The notes under the pieces were generated by a model. That model saw nothing but the letters and a program-made list of their open reading frames with translations, was not told the DNA's origin and searched no databases. Below are positions 38,640 through 51,900 of a DNA stretch of 64,000 nt, piece by piece. The position numbers and the translations under genes were made by a program. Origin of the DNA: Ganoderma boninense (lineage: Eukaryota > Basidiomycota > Agaricomycetes > Polyporales > Polyporaceae); the NCBI GenBank assembly GCA_002900995.3, contig CM035305.1:3828467-3892466 (forward strand). Direction: 5' to 3'. How positions within the stretch are numbered: position 1 is the stretch's first letter; every line of letters begins with the position of its first letter.

Positions 38640-41107
38640 ATGACGTCTCCGTCTTCTACCTCTAACCACAAACCTCGACGCCGTCAGGCAAAGAAGAACG
38701 CCGCGGCCACCGTCGACGATCAAATGCCAAATCGTGCCGTCGCCACCTCCCTCGAAAGCATCGAAATCGTGCCACGCACCCCGAGGACCCCTGCGACGTC
38801 CCGTCGGCCACACGGCCATGGCGGGCGCACACCAGATGACGTGAATGAGGTCGAGTTGAGCCTGCTCAACGAGGACGAGCGTCGTGCCGCCGCCGCAGAC
38901 TTGACCATTGAGGAGGAACAAGCGTACCTGGCCCAGGCCGACGGGAAGCGGCCTATTTCTGCGCGCGACAAGCAGGCTATAGTCCTGCTCATCATCCTTT
39001 GTGCGTTTCTTCTGTCCTCTCTTCAACTACATTTCTCTGACGCGTCGCGGCCTCAAGATTTGATCCAAGGATTCCCAGTGAGTCCACACACGATCATCTC
39101 CAACTCCACCCCGCGTCCGTCCTCACCACATATCTTGTCTGCAGCTAGGCCTTGCCCTAGGATCCGTGCCATTCATTCTTAGAGAACATCTATCTTACTC
39201 TGAGCTTGCTGTATTCTCGCTCTCTGGCTATCCCTACTCCCTCAAGCTCTTCTGGTCACCCATCGTAGACTCTGTCTTCTTCCGCTCAATTGGTCGCCGC
39301 AAATCATGGATTATACCCATGCAACTCATTATCGGCACGACAATGTTGGTTATATCATTCAAAGCAGAGGAACTCATGCAGAATGTGAGTAATGACGCGT
39401 TCATCGACTTCAGGCATGCTTAAGTGACTTGAATGCTCGCGTCTAGCCCGGTAAACATCTATACGCGCTCAGTTTCGCGTTTACCTCTCTCGTTTTGTTC
39501 TCTGCAACACAGGGTGAGCGTGAAATCCATGTTCGCCGACTCTAACAATCCATTCACTGACGTTTCCTTGTAGATATCGCGGTTGACGGTGAGCAGCACT
39601 GCTTGTCAGCCGACCACGTAGCTAGCGCTTACGCACAGTGCACACAGGCTGGGCTTTGACACTCCTTTCGGAGGAGAACCTGGCATATGCCTCCACGTGT
39701 CAGACAATTGGTTTAAACACGGGCTACCTTATGTCATATACCGTATTCCTGGCGCTGAATAGTGAAGAGTTCGCGTGTGTACCCAACATTCTCTCCTCCT
39801 TTCAACGTGTCCACTGAAACCTCTGTAGCCAGAAATGGGGTATTCCGAGGCTCTCCATGGGCACATACCTCTTTTTCTGCGCATCATTGTCTTTCCTGGT
39901 CACGATTTGGCTCTTCTTTGTCAAAGAGGTACGTGGAAAATTCACATTGTTTTCGGCTCCAGCCTGACAAAACCATCTTACAGGAGAAGGCGACCACTGA
40001 AGATATCGGCATTAAAGCCGTATATGTTACTATGTGGGAAATTTGCAAGCTGAAACGTCTGTGTTATGATGATGCACATTTCGTTGTTCATACTGACGAG
40101 GCGGCCATTAGACGTCCAGATTTTCCTTGTAGTGCACCTACTCGCAAAAATCGGTTGGCAGGCGTCCGACGCAGTGAGTCAGCTGAAGATGGTCGAGAAA
40201 GGTCTCAAGAGAGAGGATCTCGCTATCACGGTGCTCATCGACTTCCCCTTCGAAATCGTCGGCGGTTGGCTAGCCGGCAAATGGGCGCGAGGCGACAAGC
40301 CGTTGCGAGCTTGGATTTACGCCTTTTGGCCTCGCTTGTTCATGACCTTCCTCATTACTTTGATGGTCTATTGGTTCCCACAACCGCCCATCTCGACCGG
40401 ATTCTTCGTGTCCCTTGTGATCCTTACTGTTATGCAGTCGTTCTCAAGGTTTGTGCAGAGATGCACGGAAATTATACACCGCTCACTAGCTTTCTGTAGC
40501 ACAATACAATTCGGGGCCATGTCCGCTTTCCATACCCGGATATCTGACCCTGTCGTCGGTGGAACGTATATGACTGTAAGTCCTTTCTGCTCACCTTGGT
40601 CAGGGAGGCACTGACTCCGCGCTAGCTGCTGAATACGTTCACGAACATGGGAGGCACTTGGCCTCGTTACTTCGTCTTGAAGGGTACGTGCTTCCTTCGA
40701 TAGTTCCGAATGGACGAGACTGATGGGATGCTTATCTCTAGGAGTCGATTACTTCAGTGTCGCGACATGCAACATCCCTGAGTCAAGCCTATCAGTCAAA
40801 GGTGTGCTTGGCACGTTTGGCATCAATGCACTTGCATGAAGCTGATTGTGTCTCGCAGCTCAAGAATGTGTTTCGGAGCATGGGAAGGCAGCATGCCAGT
40901 CACTTGGAGGGGAGTGTGTTACGGTTCAGGATGGCTACTACATTGTCTCTGCAATATGCATTGGCTTTGGCCTCCTTTCGGTTGTCTTCTTCCTCATTCC
41001 GACCGCCAAGAAGCTGCAAGGTGTGTCGCCATCATCGCTGCTGCGGCGTCAGTCTTCTGACGCGTGCTGCAGGCGTCCCCACGAGCAAGTGGAGAATATA
41101 CTCATGA
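38640..41107 (+). CDS. Acetyl-CoA transporter (SLC33A1/AT-1 family)
   Basis: Moves acetyl-CoA into the endoplasmic reticulum or Golgi lumen in animals; the fungal role is less clear. The ATG at 38640 opens a hydrophilic, basic N-terminus (MTSPSSTSNHKPRRRQ) followed by a first helix AIVLLIIL. Family blocks are LGSVPFILREHLSYSELAVF, SLSGYPYSLKLFWSPIVDS, FRSIGRRKSWIIPMQ, SATQDIAVDGWALTLL, GLNTGYLMSYTVFLAL, HLLAKIGWQASDAVSQLKM and FHTRISDPVVGGTYMTLLNT. Near the C-terminus is a Cys-containing lumenal loop (AQECVSEHGKAACQSLGGEC) before the last helix. It ends TSKWRIYS at 41107. About ten introns, with no frame break found. Confidence 0.93.
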
Positions 41108-41499
41108 CCTCTCGGTCGGTGGTCACGTCGATGGACATTGTAAAAGTAGCCGTATTCTATCGTTCTATGTATTGGCATAGATGGGGCTCGTGTTGCCAGC
41201 TACAATTGTGTTCCTATCGCGCTCCCAGACATTGCAGCGCACCTGACAACGTGTTTCGGAACGTGTAAGAAAAGGCGCATTTGGCGTGTGGGCGGGCGCC
41301 AGAGAGACCGGCCCTGAGGTGGCTGGCTCAGGCGCTGATTGCCAGTTATAGGCCCACTAGGAAACTGCTCTCAACTTTTCCTTTTCACATATCTGCTGCC
41401 ACTCCGTCTGTGTCTCCGCACACACCGTCCAGCGCACCCCCCGCCCCACGCGAGCATCTAAACACGCACTCTGCAACCCCCCCGCTAGCTGCTAGCAAA
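41108..41499. other. Intergenic region upstream of GYF gene
   Basis: 392 bases between tandem plus-strand genes; 41380-41490 is C/T-rich like a leader. Confidence 0.4.
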
Positions 41500-44400
41500 A
41501 TGACCACCACCACTATGCACTTTGGCCCCGAGTGGATGCGCACCAAAGGCTCCTCGCGGCCTGCGCCCTCCCCGCCGCTCACATCCTTCCCCCGCACCGC
41601 CGGGGAACTCGACGTACTCTGCGCTCGTCACACCCGCCAGCAATCCGCCGCCGGAGGGCCGTGACGTAGCGCATCCGTTCCGCTATTCGAAGGAGGAGAT
41701 GCTCAGGATCTACAAGGAAGGAGGCGGGCGCGGCGGACTCGGGCTCGAGGTCGAGCGCTGGGAGGGCATCGTCCGCGAGGTGGGATACGACCCCGTCGGG
41801 CTCAAGGACATGGGCGACGCCGAGAAGAAGGTGCGCACGTTTTGCACGCTGCGACGCGCGCCGCGCTCGCGTGGAGTCTGGTGGCACTGAACCACACTCT
41901 TTCCTCTCGTTCCTCCTGGGCTCTGTCTGCCGTCATGGCTCGTCTGGCGTCGGGCGGGGCACGGGGAGTAGCTGTTCGCGGGCTCGCTCAACTCGGAGGT
42001 GCGTCGACGCCAGTCGACAGATTTCTTATCGCCCCTCAATACATCTGGGCTGGGGGAGCGGCCGAAGCTCAACCACGCGACTTCGGCCACTGCGAGCCCC
42101 ATGCGGGAGCGTATCGGGAGTTTTATGGGGAGAAGGAGGGGGGACAGTACAGGTGATGGTTACGCTGTTTGCTTGGTGTTTTGATGTCGGCTGACGCGAC
42201 GAGGTTGCAAGATCAAGCACCGCTAGCTCTCCCCCGAAAGCTGTCCCTTTCCAACATGCAGGGAGGACTGGCATCTCCTCGGGACGGTGCTTTGCCTTCA
42301 CCTCGAGTTCGGCCGGGATTCGATGGAGTGCTGAGTGATACCTGGTCGGCTCGACGGAGGACGTCTGAGAACATACCGAAAGGTGGAGGGAAGGGCGACA
42401 GGGAGACCGACGGAGAAGCGAAGGATCTGGACATCAAGGAAGAAGAGGAAGACGCGATTCGTGCAACAGAGCAAGCCAAGGAGCCTGCTGGCGGGATATC
42501 CGATGGGGTCAGCGGGGAAGGCACTTTGAACGGAGTTGAGCAGGTGAATGGACAATTAAGCAACATGTCGATTGCGGGACAGGATGGGCAACCGGCCCAA
42601 AATCAACCACCCCCTGGTCTTGCCGATCTTTCCACCATCGATTGGTCTTACCTCGATCCACAAGGACAGATACAAGGTGGGTTGTCGCTAAGTTTTACCT
42701 TCAGCAGGCTTCCTCATGCGACATCGCCACCTAGGACCATTTAAAGCCGATCTCATGCAACGCTGGTATAACGAAGGATACTTCCAAGCTACTCTGCTCA
42801 TGAAGCGCACTGACCTGGACACTGATTGGACACCTGTTGGCGAACTAGTACGTCGCGTCGGCGAGGGTGAACCTGTCTTTTTGTCACCTCTCGTCCACAA
42901 CGCTACTCCACCTGGCTTGTCTCGTCCTCTGGAAAATGTCGTTGATCGGGCGGTTCCCGAACGGAACCAACACTCGCCCTATCAACCTGTGCCTATGCGA
43001 TCTGTCAGGAGCGCAACACTGGACTCTTACCTGCAAAACAGCTCTAGTGCTTCGGACTCGCCGTCTTCCTCCTTCGGCGGCCGCTTTGTGAACGGCTCTC
43101 CCGACCCTGCTATGTTCGATAACCGACAAGGTACTCAGTTTGCTTTCGATCAACCCGAGCAATCTCGTATGCCTTTCGCTGCTCCTGGTGCAGGCGCGAT
43201 GGGTACTCCCCAGCGCAGAGCCACTCAGAACGAGGCCGTGGATCCCATGCTGGGCACGCGATATGCTGTTGGACGCACTTCGGGAGCAGACGGTCTAGGA
43301 TTCGGTGGTGCGTACCGATATGTTCCGACGAAACGTTCACGTCTCACACGTTTCGTGTCTTTCAGGAAGCGAAGGCCCAGGCATTTTCAACGATGGTGCG
43401 AGTCCATTCGCGCAGAGAATCGCCCAGGAACCTGGCGCCCTTAATGGTCTCGGTGGTTCGTCTGCGTTGAATGGCGGAGCAGAGTTCGGGCCCATTGGCG
43501 GCATCCATTCCAATCAGGGTACCCCTTCGCGGGTTCTCAATCGTGATCCATTTGGTCGGCCGGCCCAGGAGGAGCTTCAGCAAGGCACAGGGTTGGGAGG
43601 TTCCTTCTCCAACCACTCCTCGCCCTTCATCCCTCATGCCCAGGCAGCGTTCCCTCAAACTCCTCTCTCGCAGTTTGCGGGGCAGGAGAACCGCTCTCTG
43701 CACTCCATGACACCTGAGCGTCCTCAAATACCCTTCATTCAGCAGCTCCAGCAGCCATTTGCTCAAAATCCAAGTTTTGCGAACAATCAGTCGCCGTGGC
43801 ACACCCAGGAAGCCCCCGCTTTCCGTCGACCTGGTCCATTCGACGCCAACCATCCTACCTCGTCTAACACCTTCATCTCTCAACCTCCGGCGCCTTCGCA
43901 GCCATTCGGACGAGTCCCCCAAGGCCCCGTCCAAACCGACCAGTCTCCCTGGCAAACTGTTCAAAACGATCCTTGGGGCACGCAAACCGCCAGTCTCACT
44001 GCCGCGAACCTGGGTCAGCACGACGAACAGCAACGTCAGGCGGAGCTTCGGCAGCAAGTTGTCAAGCCGCCGCCTCAGCAAGTTCCTCCTGAACCCGAGC
44101 CGGCTCCCGTACTGGTAGAAGAACCCTCCGCTCTAGCCGTTCCCGAGGCCATTTCCGTGACCATTCCTTCGCCTGTCGATGTCGCCCCTCAAAAGCCCCG
44201 GCGTAAGTCAACTGCTCAGACGGTGCCGGCTGCGCCGCCAGTACCCAAGGCCGCACCCCCTGCCGCGGTACCTGCAGCCGCTTCCGTAGCGCCTCCGAAA
44301 GCTCCGTCTCCGATTTCTCAGGCTGAAACCAGGGCCGCGTGGGCGGTTGAAGACGACAAGAAGAAGGGGTCTGCGCCTACCTTGCGGGAGATCCAAGAGG

Positions 44401-45532
44401 CCGAGGCGAAGAAGGCCGAAGCGCGCAAGGCGGAACAGCGGGAACGCGAGCGTGCTGAGCGTGCTGCTCGCACGAACTCACAGTCCGAGGAGTTCCAGTC
44501 GTTCACTACGTCGTGGGGTCTGCCCACCTCGCAGGCGGGGATCCGCTCGAACAGCAACGGCCCGAAGGAGACTCCCGTGGTGGCGTCGCCGTTCAATGCT
44601 CCTGCCCCGGTCACTCCTGCTCCCGCTGTATGGACGAACGCGGCGAAGAGCGCGGTGGCGAAGAAGACGATGAAGGAGATCCAGGAGGAGGAGGAGCGGA
44701 AGAGGAAGCTGGTGAAGGAGAAGGAGTCGATTGCCACAGCTGCTCGTCGCGCTTACGCGGACACCACGACCAAGGTCAGTGGAACGCGTCGCACCGTTCG
44801 TCTCAGCTAGCCACTGACACTGATCGTGCCACAGCCCTCTGGTCCTACACCACCCACTGGTGGAGCATGGACGACTGTCGGCGCCAACGGTAAGGGTACG
44901 GCGGGCACAATCGCTGCTGCTACTGCTGCTGTCGCTGCCCGCCCCGGTGTTACGCCCACTGCGTCTGCGAAGGTAGTACCGACAGCATCCGCCGTTGCGG
45001 CGCCCTCGGGGAGCACATCGCGCCCTTCGACCGCTACCGCCGCCGCTCGCCCGGCGGCCGTCGCCGCCAAGTCGGCGTCGTTGAAGGACGAGAGCCCAGC
45101 AGCACCAGGCCCTTCGCTTGAGTTCTTGAAGTGGCTGGGCGACTCTTTGAAGGGGCTAAACAACTCAGTCAATCGTAAGTCTCCGTGGTGCATCCTTGTT
45201 GCATCTCATGAGCTTACACTCGGTCGTTTTTAGTCGAGGAGCTCACATCGATGCTCCTGTCCTTCCCCCTGGACCCGGATCCGAGTACGGTCGAGATCAT
45301 TTCCGACCTGATCTACGCCAGCAGCACGACGCTCGACGGCCGCCGTTTTGCATCCGAGTTCGTGAGCAAGCGCAAGGCGGATGCCGTCTCGCGACCGAAG
45401 GGAGTGTCCGCGTCGGGCGCTGCCAAGACTGTCTCTATCGCGGATGTCGTCAAGACGCAGCCCAAGCCCGCGCAGAACGAATGGGGAGGCTTCAAGGTCG
45501 TGAACAAGAAGAAGAAGGGCGGCCGTTCATGA
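41500..45532 (+). CDS. GYF-domain protein (Smy2/GIGYF-like)
   Basis: GYF proteins bind Pro-rich partners and act in translational repression, mRNA decay or secretion. The ATG at 41500 gives MTTTTMHFGPEWMRTK; then RYSKEEMLRIYKEGGGRGGL and LEVERWEGIVREVGYDPVGL (about 41680-41800). The GYF domain is IDWSYLDPQGQIQGPFKADL followed by MQRWYNEGYFQATLLMKR (42635-42810, one intron inside). The rest is Pro/Gln-rich low complexity, then a charged helix rich in EAKKAEARKAEQRERERAE (about 44390-44460) and a C-terminal region ending KKKKGGRS. Between PSPPLTSFP and NSTYSALVTPA the frame needs one base less; the surplus lies in a C run (41589-41593) or G run (41602-41605). Confidence 0.88.
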
Positions 45533-45852
45533 ACACATGAACTCGAAGTCGCACCAGGACGCAGTGAAGACCTCGTCGCTTCTGTTTCTTGGCTCGGATT
45601 TTGGGATGCTATCGCGCGGTCGCTCGCAGTTGTATAATCGAAATCATGTTCATAATGTCTTTTGCTGGTGCGTTGAATGAGGGCGCGATGTTGTTGGCGC
45701 GGCCTGTCGTATATCGTACAGACCACCCTCCCTTGTTGTCACCCTCACGTCCATTGCTCAGTATGATTAGCTCGCTAGTGCTATAACGAAATAATGTAAT
45801 GCATTCTGACACGATCAGTGAGCTTGTATGAACATGTAGGAATAGGTAACCG
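45533..45852. other. Convergent intergenic region
   Basis: 320 bases between the GYF stop and the stop of the next minus-strand gene; no feature recognised. Confidence 0.4.
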
Positions 45853-47431
45853 CTATGAAGTTCCGCTTCCGCTTGCCCCAGCACCATCAGAGCCGCCCGA
45901 AGGGGGGACTCCCATGTTTTTGAAAATGTCGTCCATCCCAGCCATGTCTATGTCGCCTCCACCTGTATGCTCGTTGAAATCAAATGGCATGCCGAAGTCA
46001 AATGAGCCCTGGCCATGTTCTATAGACCCAGGCGCATTGCCCGCTTGTGACGTCCCAGCGAGACCGGCCAATAGTGCCCTGTGTGCATCAGTGCCTGTCC
46101 CCGACGAGGAAGCGGGCACACCGCCTGGTGCGGAGTTTCCGAGCGACGCAAAGAGGTCGTCTCCTCCACCCTGCGCCTGGACGGCTTGGAACGACCCAAG
46201 CAAGTCCAGGTCGAGCTGCTCCTCCTGCTTCGGCTTGACCAACGGGCCCTGCTGGCCCATGGCCGCGGGCCCGAACATACCCGCGTTTGGCGCATGGCCG
46301 GCGGCGGTGTCGTCCGGGAAGAACTGGACGTCCATGTCCATGTCAAGGTCGAGCTCGATGGGCTTGTCCGCAGAACTGCCGATGGAGGAGTCGATGTGCG
46401 CCATGCCGCGCAGCGGGCCGCCCGCGCTGCCACCCACAGGCATGCCCATGTCCATGTCGCTATCGACGGTGAGGTCGATGTCCACAGGGCGGCTCGCGAC
46501 GTCGGTCAGCGCGGCCATGACGAGCTCGGGCGGGATGGACGGCGCACGGGCGGAGCGCGGCGCGAGCGTGACGGGGGACGAGAGGCCGCTCGGGATGAGC
46601 TCGTCCGGAAGGATGCGCAGCGCGGACGCGGAGAGGTCGAGCTTGTGCGGCGCGGCTGGGCGCGAGAGCGAGGAGAGCGAGATCGTTGACTGCCGCCGCA
46701 CGACGTTCAGGCCCACACCGCCCGGGAGCCGCGGGCGGACGCTGCCGTCGGGCAGGGTCTCGGTCTGGGATTGCGTCTGGGTGGGGGAGCCGGGCAGGGA
46801 GGCGCCGGTTGCGGGGAAGGGGGAGGGTGGCTTGGGGATGGCGGCTGCGACTGCTTCTTCCTCGGCTTTGATGCGCTGTTCTTCGCGCGCGAGATCGCGT
46901 TGGAGGACGCTGATCGCGCGGAGCTGTGAGGGGTTGAGCGTGGCGGAGCATGGGAAAGAGTGGGCACGTACGAGGTGGGACTTCCATGGCATCACAGAGC
47001 TGGTCGTACTTGACTATCTCTCTTCCGAGGGCAGAAGTGAGGGAACGAGGCGGCTTGGGTGCGTATTGTTGTATGCCTCTGTCGAATTGTTGAATAAGAT
47101 CCAATGGTTGAACATCCTACGTGCCTACAATCTCTTCACGTCCTTGTAGAAGCCGTAGATTTGTCCCTTCTTAATGACTGCCGCCTGAGCATCCGCGCAC
47201 GGTCTTGAGTGGTCTGGAACAAACTAAACGGAATGCGATACTGACCTGCAAACAAGACGAAAGTGCGGTGATTTCTGGCTCTAATATACCGAGTGGTGGA
47301 GCTGGGTCTGGTGGCGGGGGCATAGAGGTGCTTGGGGCGTGAATGTAGACATCCTTGGGAGGTGGCGGGACTGGGGGAGCATTCCCTGTAGTGGAAGTCG
47401 GTTTGCGGATGGGACGAGGCTTTGGTGGCAT
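45853..47431 (-). CDS. Unassigned protein with helical N-half and acidic Asp/Met-rich C-half
   Basis: The ATG is at 47431-47429 (MPPKPRPIRKPTSTTGNAP), followed by a Pro-rich leader and EPEITALSSCLQ. The next exon best reads CADAQAAVIKKGQIYGFYKD, then LDLIQQFDRGIQQY and LTSALGREIVKYDQLCDAME, and after another intron LRAISVLQRDLAREEQRIKA, together a helical and partly coiled-coil region. The long last exon (to 45853) is Pro/Ser-rich and ends in acidic repeats such as ELDLDMDMDVQFF, with a final DIDMAGMDDIFKNMGVPP. The junction near 47215 is unclear: no intron of normal size fits, so a base error is possible. Composition suggests a nuclear or transcription-complex subunit; I cannot name it. Confidence 0.6.
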
Positions 47432-47992
47432 GAGTGAGGCTCGAGGTCGAGGATCGAGGATGAGAACAAGCGCGACTGTGGCTGCTAGTGCCCACTTCAG
47501 GCTGCAGACGCGGTAGGCGCCAGTCCGTGAGTGACATCAGCCAGCGTCTATCGTACTTGCAATTGGGCACACTGAACGTTGAACATTTCTGCATCAATTC
47601 CTTTTGAATCGTGTGGGACTTTCGCAAAGATGCCTGGTGGAGAGTTACCTCGCAGTCTGCCTCCAGCCCTGAGAACGTATTTCACTATGGTATCCAATTT
47701 TCTAATGGGTGCGACTCCCTCATATCGACTGAAGATCCTGCGAGACCATCTAAAGTGCCCTCTGCGCACTTGGTACGCCTTAGTAGTACTTATAGCCGGC
47801 ATTCGGGTGCTCAGCAAACGGGCGCAAAAGCAGGTGCAAGCGTTGCAATACGAGAGTCCGGCCGGTGTTAATGCACGTCAAAGGTCGGTCCGCATATCGA
47901 AGGAAATACTCGACGGCGCTATCGCTCGGCTTCCGAGTTCCAATCGTCAAGCAGTACTAGTACGCCCTCTCAGGTCGCTGAACGGTACAGGG

Positions 47993-48600
47993 TCAGAAGC
48001 AGATGAAGTCCGCGTCAATGAGTCGCGTAAGGTTTACATTGCCAATGGTTTCTACGAAACAGAGGATGTCGTTTCCTGAGATGCCAGACTCGGAGGGTCG
48101 AGTGTCGTACTTGTCTCTAAGGCGGATGAGGGCGGAAATACCGTCGGCGGTGCAACCAGACTATGCTTTGCATGTACAGATTTGTTTATTCTGATGCCGT
48201 GTGGTTTTCTGAAACAGGTCATCTTATTATGGGGGATCGCTACTCACCATACTATACGCAAGGTTGGGTCAGATCTTTGGGAAAGCCAAGGAACATGCCT
48301 GGACCAGTTTCCTTCCTCCGAGTCCCACCGGCCTGAGCCTTTGAGGAAGAGAATACCCCAGACTGCGATAGGAGAAGACCGCGAGATACTCATGTTTAAG
48401 CGACACGTACGAGTATGGTGTTGCCATCTTCAGACGAAGCCTCAGCATGATGATCAAGGTTTGCAGAACTTCAAGAATCAAGGTGTGGTTGATGAGTTTG
48501 GTGCTGTGCCTGCTGGGTTCAAAACGGGGTTCAGTATCCTTCTATGCTCGTGATGACTTTATCCACCATTGCGGCGATGGTGGGACAATATTCAGAAAAG
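47993..48600 (-). CDS. Unidentified small multi-exon gene
   Basis: The best-supported exon is at about 48170-47993, reading GCTADGISALIRLRDKYDTR then SGNDILCFVETIGNVNLTRL and ending ADFICF at the TGA 47995-47993. Its codons mostly end in C or G, as in the neighbouring genes, which argues for real coding sequence. Upstream exons were not resolved; MVDKVITSIEG near 48563 is one possible start. The opposite strand carries an open frame at 47630-48079 (MPGGELPRSLPPALRTYF) that could instead be a small gene; the two overlap and at most one is likely. No function can be assigned. Confidence 0.35.
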
Positions 48601-48977
48601 ACAGAGTGAAGGTGGTTGAGAGTGGAGATTATGGCGACGAGGAAGCCACGAGCTGCAAGCCATCCAAGAGGGGAAAGCGCCCGTGGCTTGGAGCGGGGAA
48701 TTCACGCGCGTCAGGGAACCGTCTCGTCTCCGGAGACTGTCTCCGTTCCATGACTTCTTGGCCTTGCTCCGGCACTCCTCCACATCCACCCCGACGGCGC
48801 CCACGGTTTTGTCTCTCTCTTCCAAACCAACTCTTGCCTTTTTGCTGCGCTCGTCGGTGCCATTCATCTACTATATGCTCCCCTAGACTCTCCGCCATTA
48901 TATCTTCCCAACTCCCTGCCGCATATCGTTCACCCCCCGGTTGCTGCACTTCATTTCAGCTCGGATATCCCCGGAGC

Positions 48978-51900
48978 ATGCAAACATCGTCGTTCCCCTC
49001 ATGGAATGGTAGTGATCATGAAGCCCCCTACCCGACCTCTACTCTGTCGGTGAGCTCTCTCTGATCCTCAAAGTGCTTCATCACCGAACGCATGTCCAGG
49101 GACAGCGTCGCATCCGCCATATCACCTCTGTCCAAGTCCGCAACTTAACCCCCTTCCCTGTACGCGATGCCTTCGCTTCTGCTTTAACCAAGCCATCCGC
49201 CCAACCTCAGTTCACTCCCTATGGTCACCTGTCGGACGACCTCGATGTAACTGTGGGCAGGAAACGCGGAAGGCGCATATCGACCACTAGCTCTGTGCAT
49301 TCCACCACAAGGAGTGACGATGATGGCGCGTCTGGCAGTGGCGATCACCCTGGTGAGCCTACCTTGCGCAGGAGGACATCTTCCCGTGCCAGCCTGCAGC
49401 TCTCGACTTCCGCAAGCTCCTCTGGCCCAAAAATCACAAGACGCCTTTCCAATGTCGGATCGTCGGGACCCGTCCGCCCTACCCATCGTTCTCGTGCACT
49501 GTCCATTGCTTCTGCTCACTCCCTTCAAGCCGTGTCTTCCGCGTCCGCGATGTCCGGCAACCTCGGCACAGCTAGCTCTACCTTCTTCCCTGACTTCTTC
49601 CGGGACACTTCCCAGAAGAGCCTAGAGACTATACTACATTCGCGCCTTGTCGAGACTTTTGTCACCATTACCCTACTCTCAAGCGATCCTCATGCCGGAC
49701 ATCCACAATCAGGCTCTCCTAATGGTCAACTGGCCCACTCCTCACCCTCCTCCTCACGGCGTACGAGTCCTTCTCGATCTGCAAAAGACAAGAATCCCCT
49801 GAAGAATGGTGTTCCATCAAGGTTGACGCCAAGACGTGGTACCACAGGCTCTGCGAGCCCTTCTACGCCACCGCGGTCACCCACTGCGACGCAGCATGCT
49901 CCTTCACATTCTTCTCCCTCTATAAAGAGCATATCGAACACCCATGGGAAGTCGGCATCGGTTTCGTTACCAAATGGCAGACATTCCAAGGCAACCCCCA
50001 CATCTTCGCCTCAGAAGGCCCGCTTCCCTCCCTCTCCCTTAACCGCTTTATCTGCTCCCTTCAGCGCTGCACCGAGCTCGCTTGGAACAGAAGCACCCTC
50101 TCATGACGAGTCTTTTCCAGTTCCGGACTACATTTCCCCAATACACTGGCCCTCAACCAACCCTACTTTTCAACTCAGCCGGTACGAGTTTGCCCCTGGG
50201 ACTGATCTCAGCGGAGCTAGGATGCGGGTGGAGATTTGGGGCTGTGCCGACCAGGAAGGACAAAATACTTTTCGTGCCTCTAGTAATACTTTGTCGAGGA
50301 TGTCTGCAGATGCGAAGGGCAAGGGGAAGGAGAAGCACATGGAGGACGCCATCGGTGATTCCCAGTGGAAGATTCTGGAGTCATGGGAGGTCGTCTTGAG
50401 CCAACTGAAGACCCTACCGCAGGACGTAAGCCCATCTATCGCATTCTTCTTTATGCCCCCGACAATGATCCTCATCCAGTTTGCCGCAAATCCATCCCAC
50501 ATGCCGTCAAATACGCTATTGATATCCATGTCTTCAGGCGAGACGCTCTACCTGCCTGCTCGCTCACTGCGATCGCGTTCAACGTCCCGGCCGCCGAGCC
50601 CCAGCGCTGGCTACAGCTCGGACCCCGAGACGGAAGTGCACAAAGTGAGAGGGCCGGTAGGAGAGTTGGGGTTGCAAACCCCAAGGCTTGACGGTGGCTT
50701 GGACGACATTCCCGCTAGCCCAACAATTAGCGAACTTGACGGGGCGACCCCCTTCCGACGGAAACGCGTCGTCAAGTCCACGAACTGGCAGGACCTTCTG
50801 AAGTACGTCTTTTGAATCGGTTGGCGCGAGCGCGGCTGCTGAGCTGAGTCGTGCTCTAGGCTCATCAATCTCCAATCGGTCATACTGGATACGGAGCAAT
50901 CACTGGGTGAAGTGGTCCGCCAGATCGACAAGGGTGTTGTTTACAACAAGGTCCATATCTTGGTGAGTAGCGGGCTAAAGCACCTGGCATGCGCGAATAT
51001 CGCATGCATTCTCCCTCGCTTTCTGCTCAGTTGTGGCTAACTGATCCATGTGAAGGCTCGGGAGGTCTCTGAACGAGAAGCATGGGTCGCAGAGCTGAAT
51101 GAAGAACGCTCCACAGTCGACAGGGATGCTGAGTCCTGTCAGTACCGTGGTTATATCCTCCCGGAGTGTCCTGACTGTATTGTCAGTGCGAAAGTGCATA
51201 GCCGCCCGACGGGAAGCCTTGGGAAGGCGTCGCGAGCTTCTCGAGCAGGCACAACAGCTGCAAGAGCAGGATCTGAAACAGGAGGCACGAACAGAAGAGA
51301 CTATCTCCGAGGAGCGGTATGTCGACGATCCACCCGCTATTTTTCGCCCTCGCTAAAGAATGCTCGATACAGAGCTCGGCTGTCCTCGCTGCGCAACATA
51401 CTCCCGATAATGCGCAGCAACCTGATATCCATTGTTTCTTTCATATACCCCATAGAGCTCGTGTCTCCCCCGGATCTGCTTTTCTCCATTCTGAACGTGC
51501 CCCTTCCCATCCCTGTCGCTGCCACCGACCCTGCACCACCCCTGTCGCTACCGGCATTCAAAGAAGTGACGGAAGACAGTGTCGCGACAGCGTTTGGTTA
51601 TGCCGCGCAGCTTGTCCAGCTTCTAGCCGCGTACACAGGACATCGACTCGTCTATCCTGTGACATGCGTGGGTAGCCGGAGCATGATCAAGGACGGCATC
51701 TCCGCCATGGTTGGGCCGAGGAAGTAAGTCGCGTCCCTTCTGGGCTCGTTGCATTTATCGATGTTCTTAATTGCTTCTCGGCAGTTTCCCTCTCTTCTCG
51801 AGAGGAGTCGACACGTACCGCTTCGAGTACGGTGTGTTCCTGCTCAACAAGGATATCGAGATGGTGCGTCCTTTTTCTGTTCTAAACCCTATCCACTAAT

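Noticed and set aside
46081..46689. 202-residue plus-strand open frame rich in Arg, His and Val
   Set aside because: It is antisense to the long last exon of the minus-strand gene 45853-47431 and has the composition of a GC-rich shadow frame.
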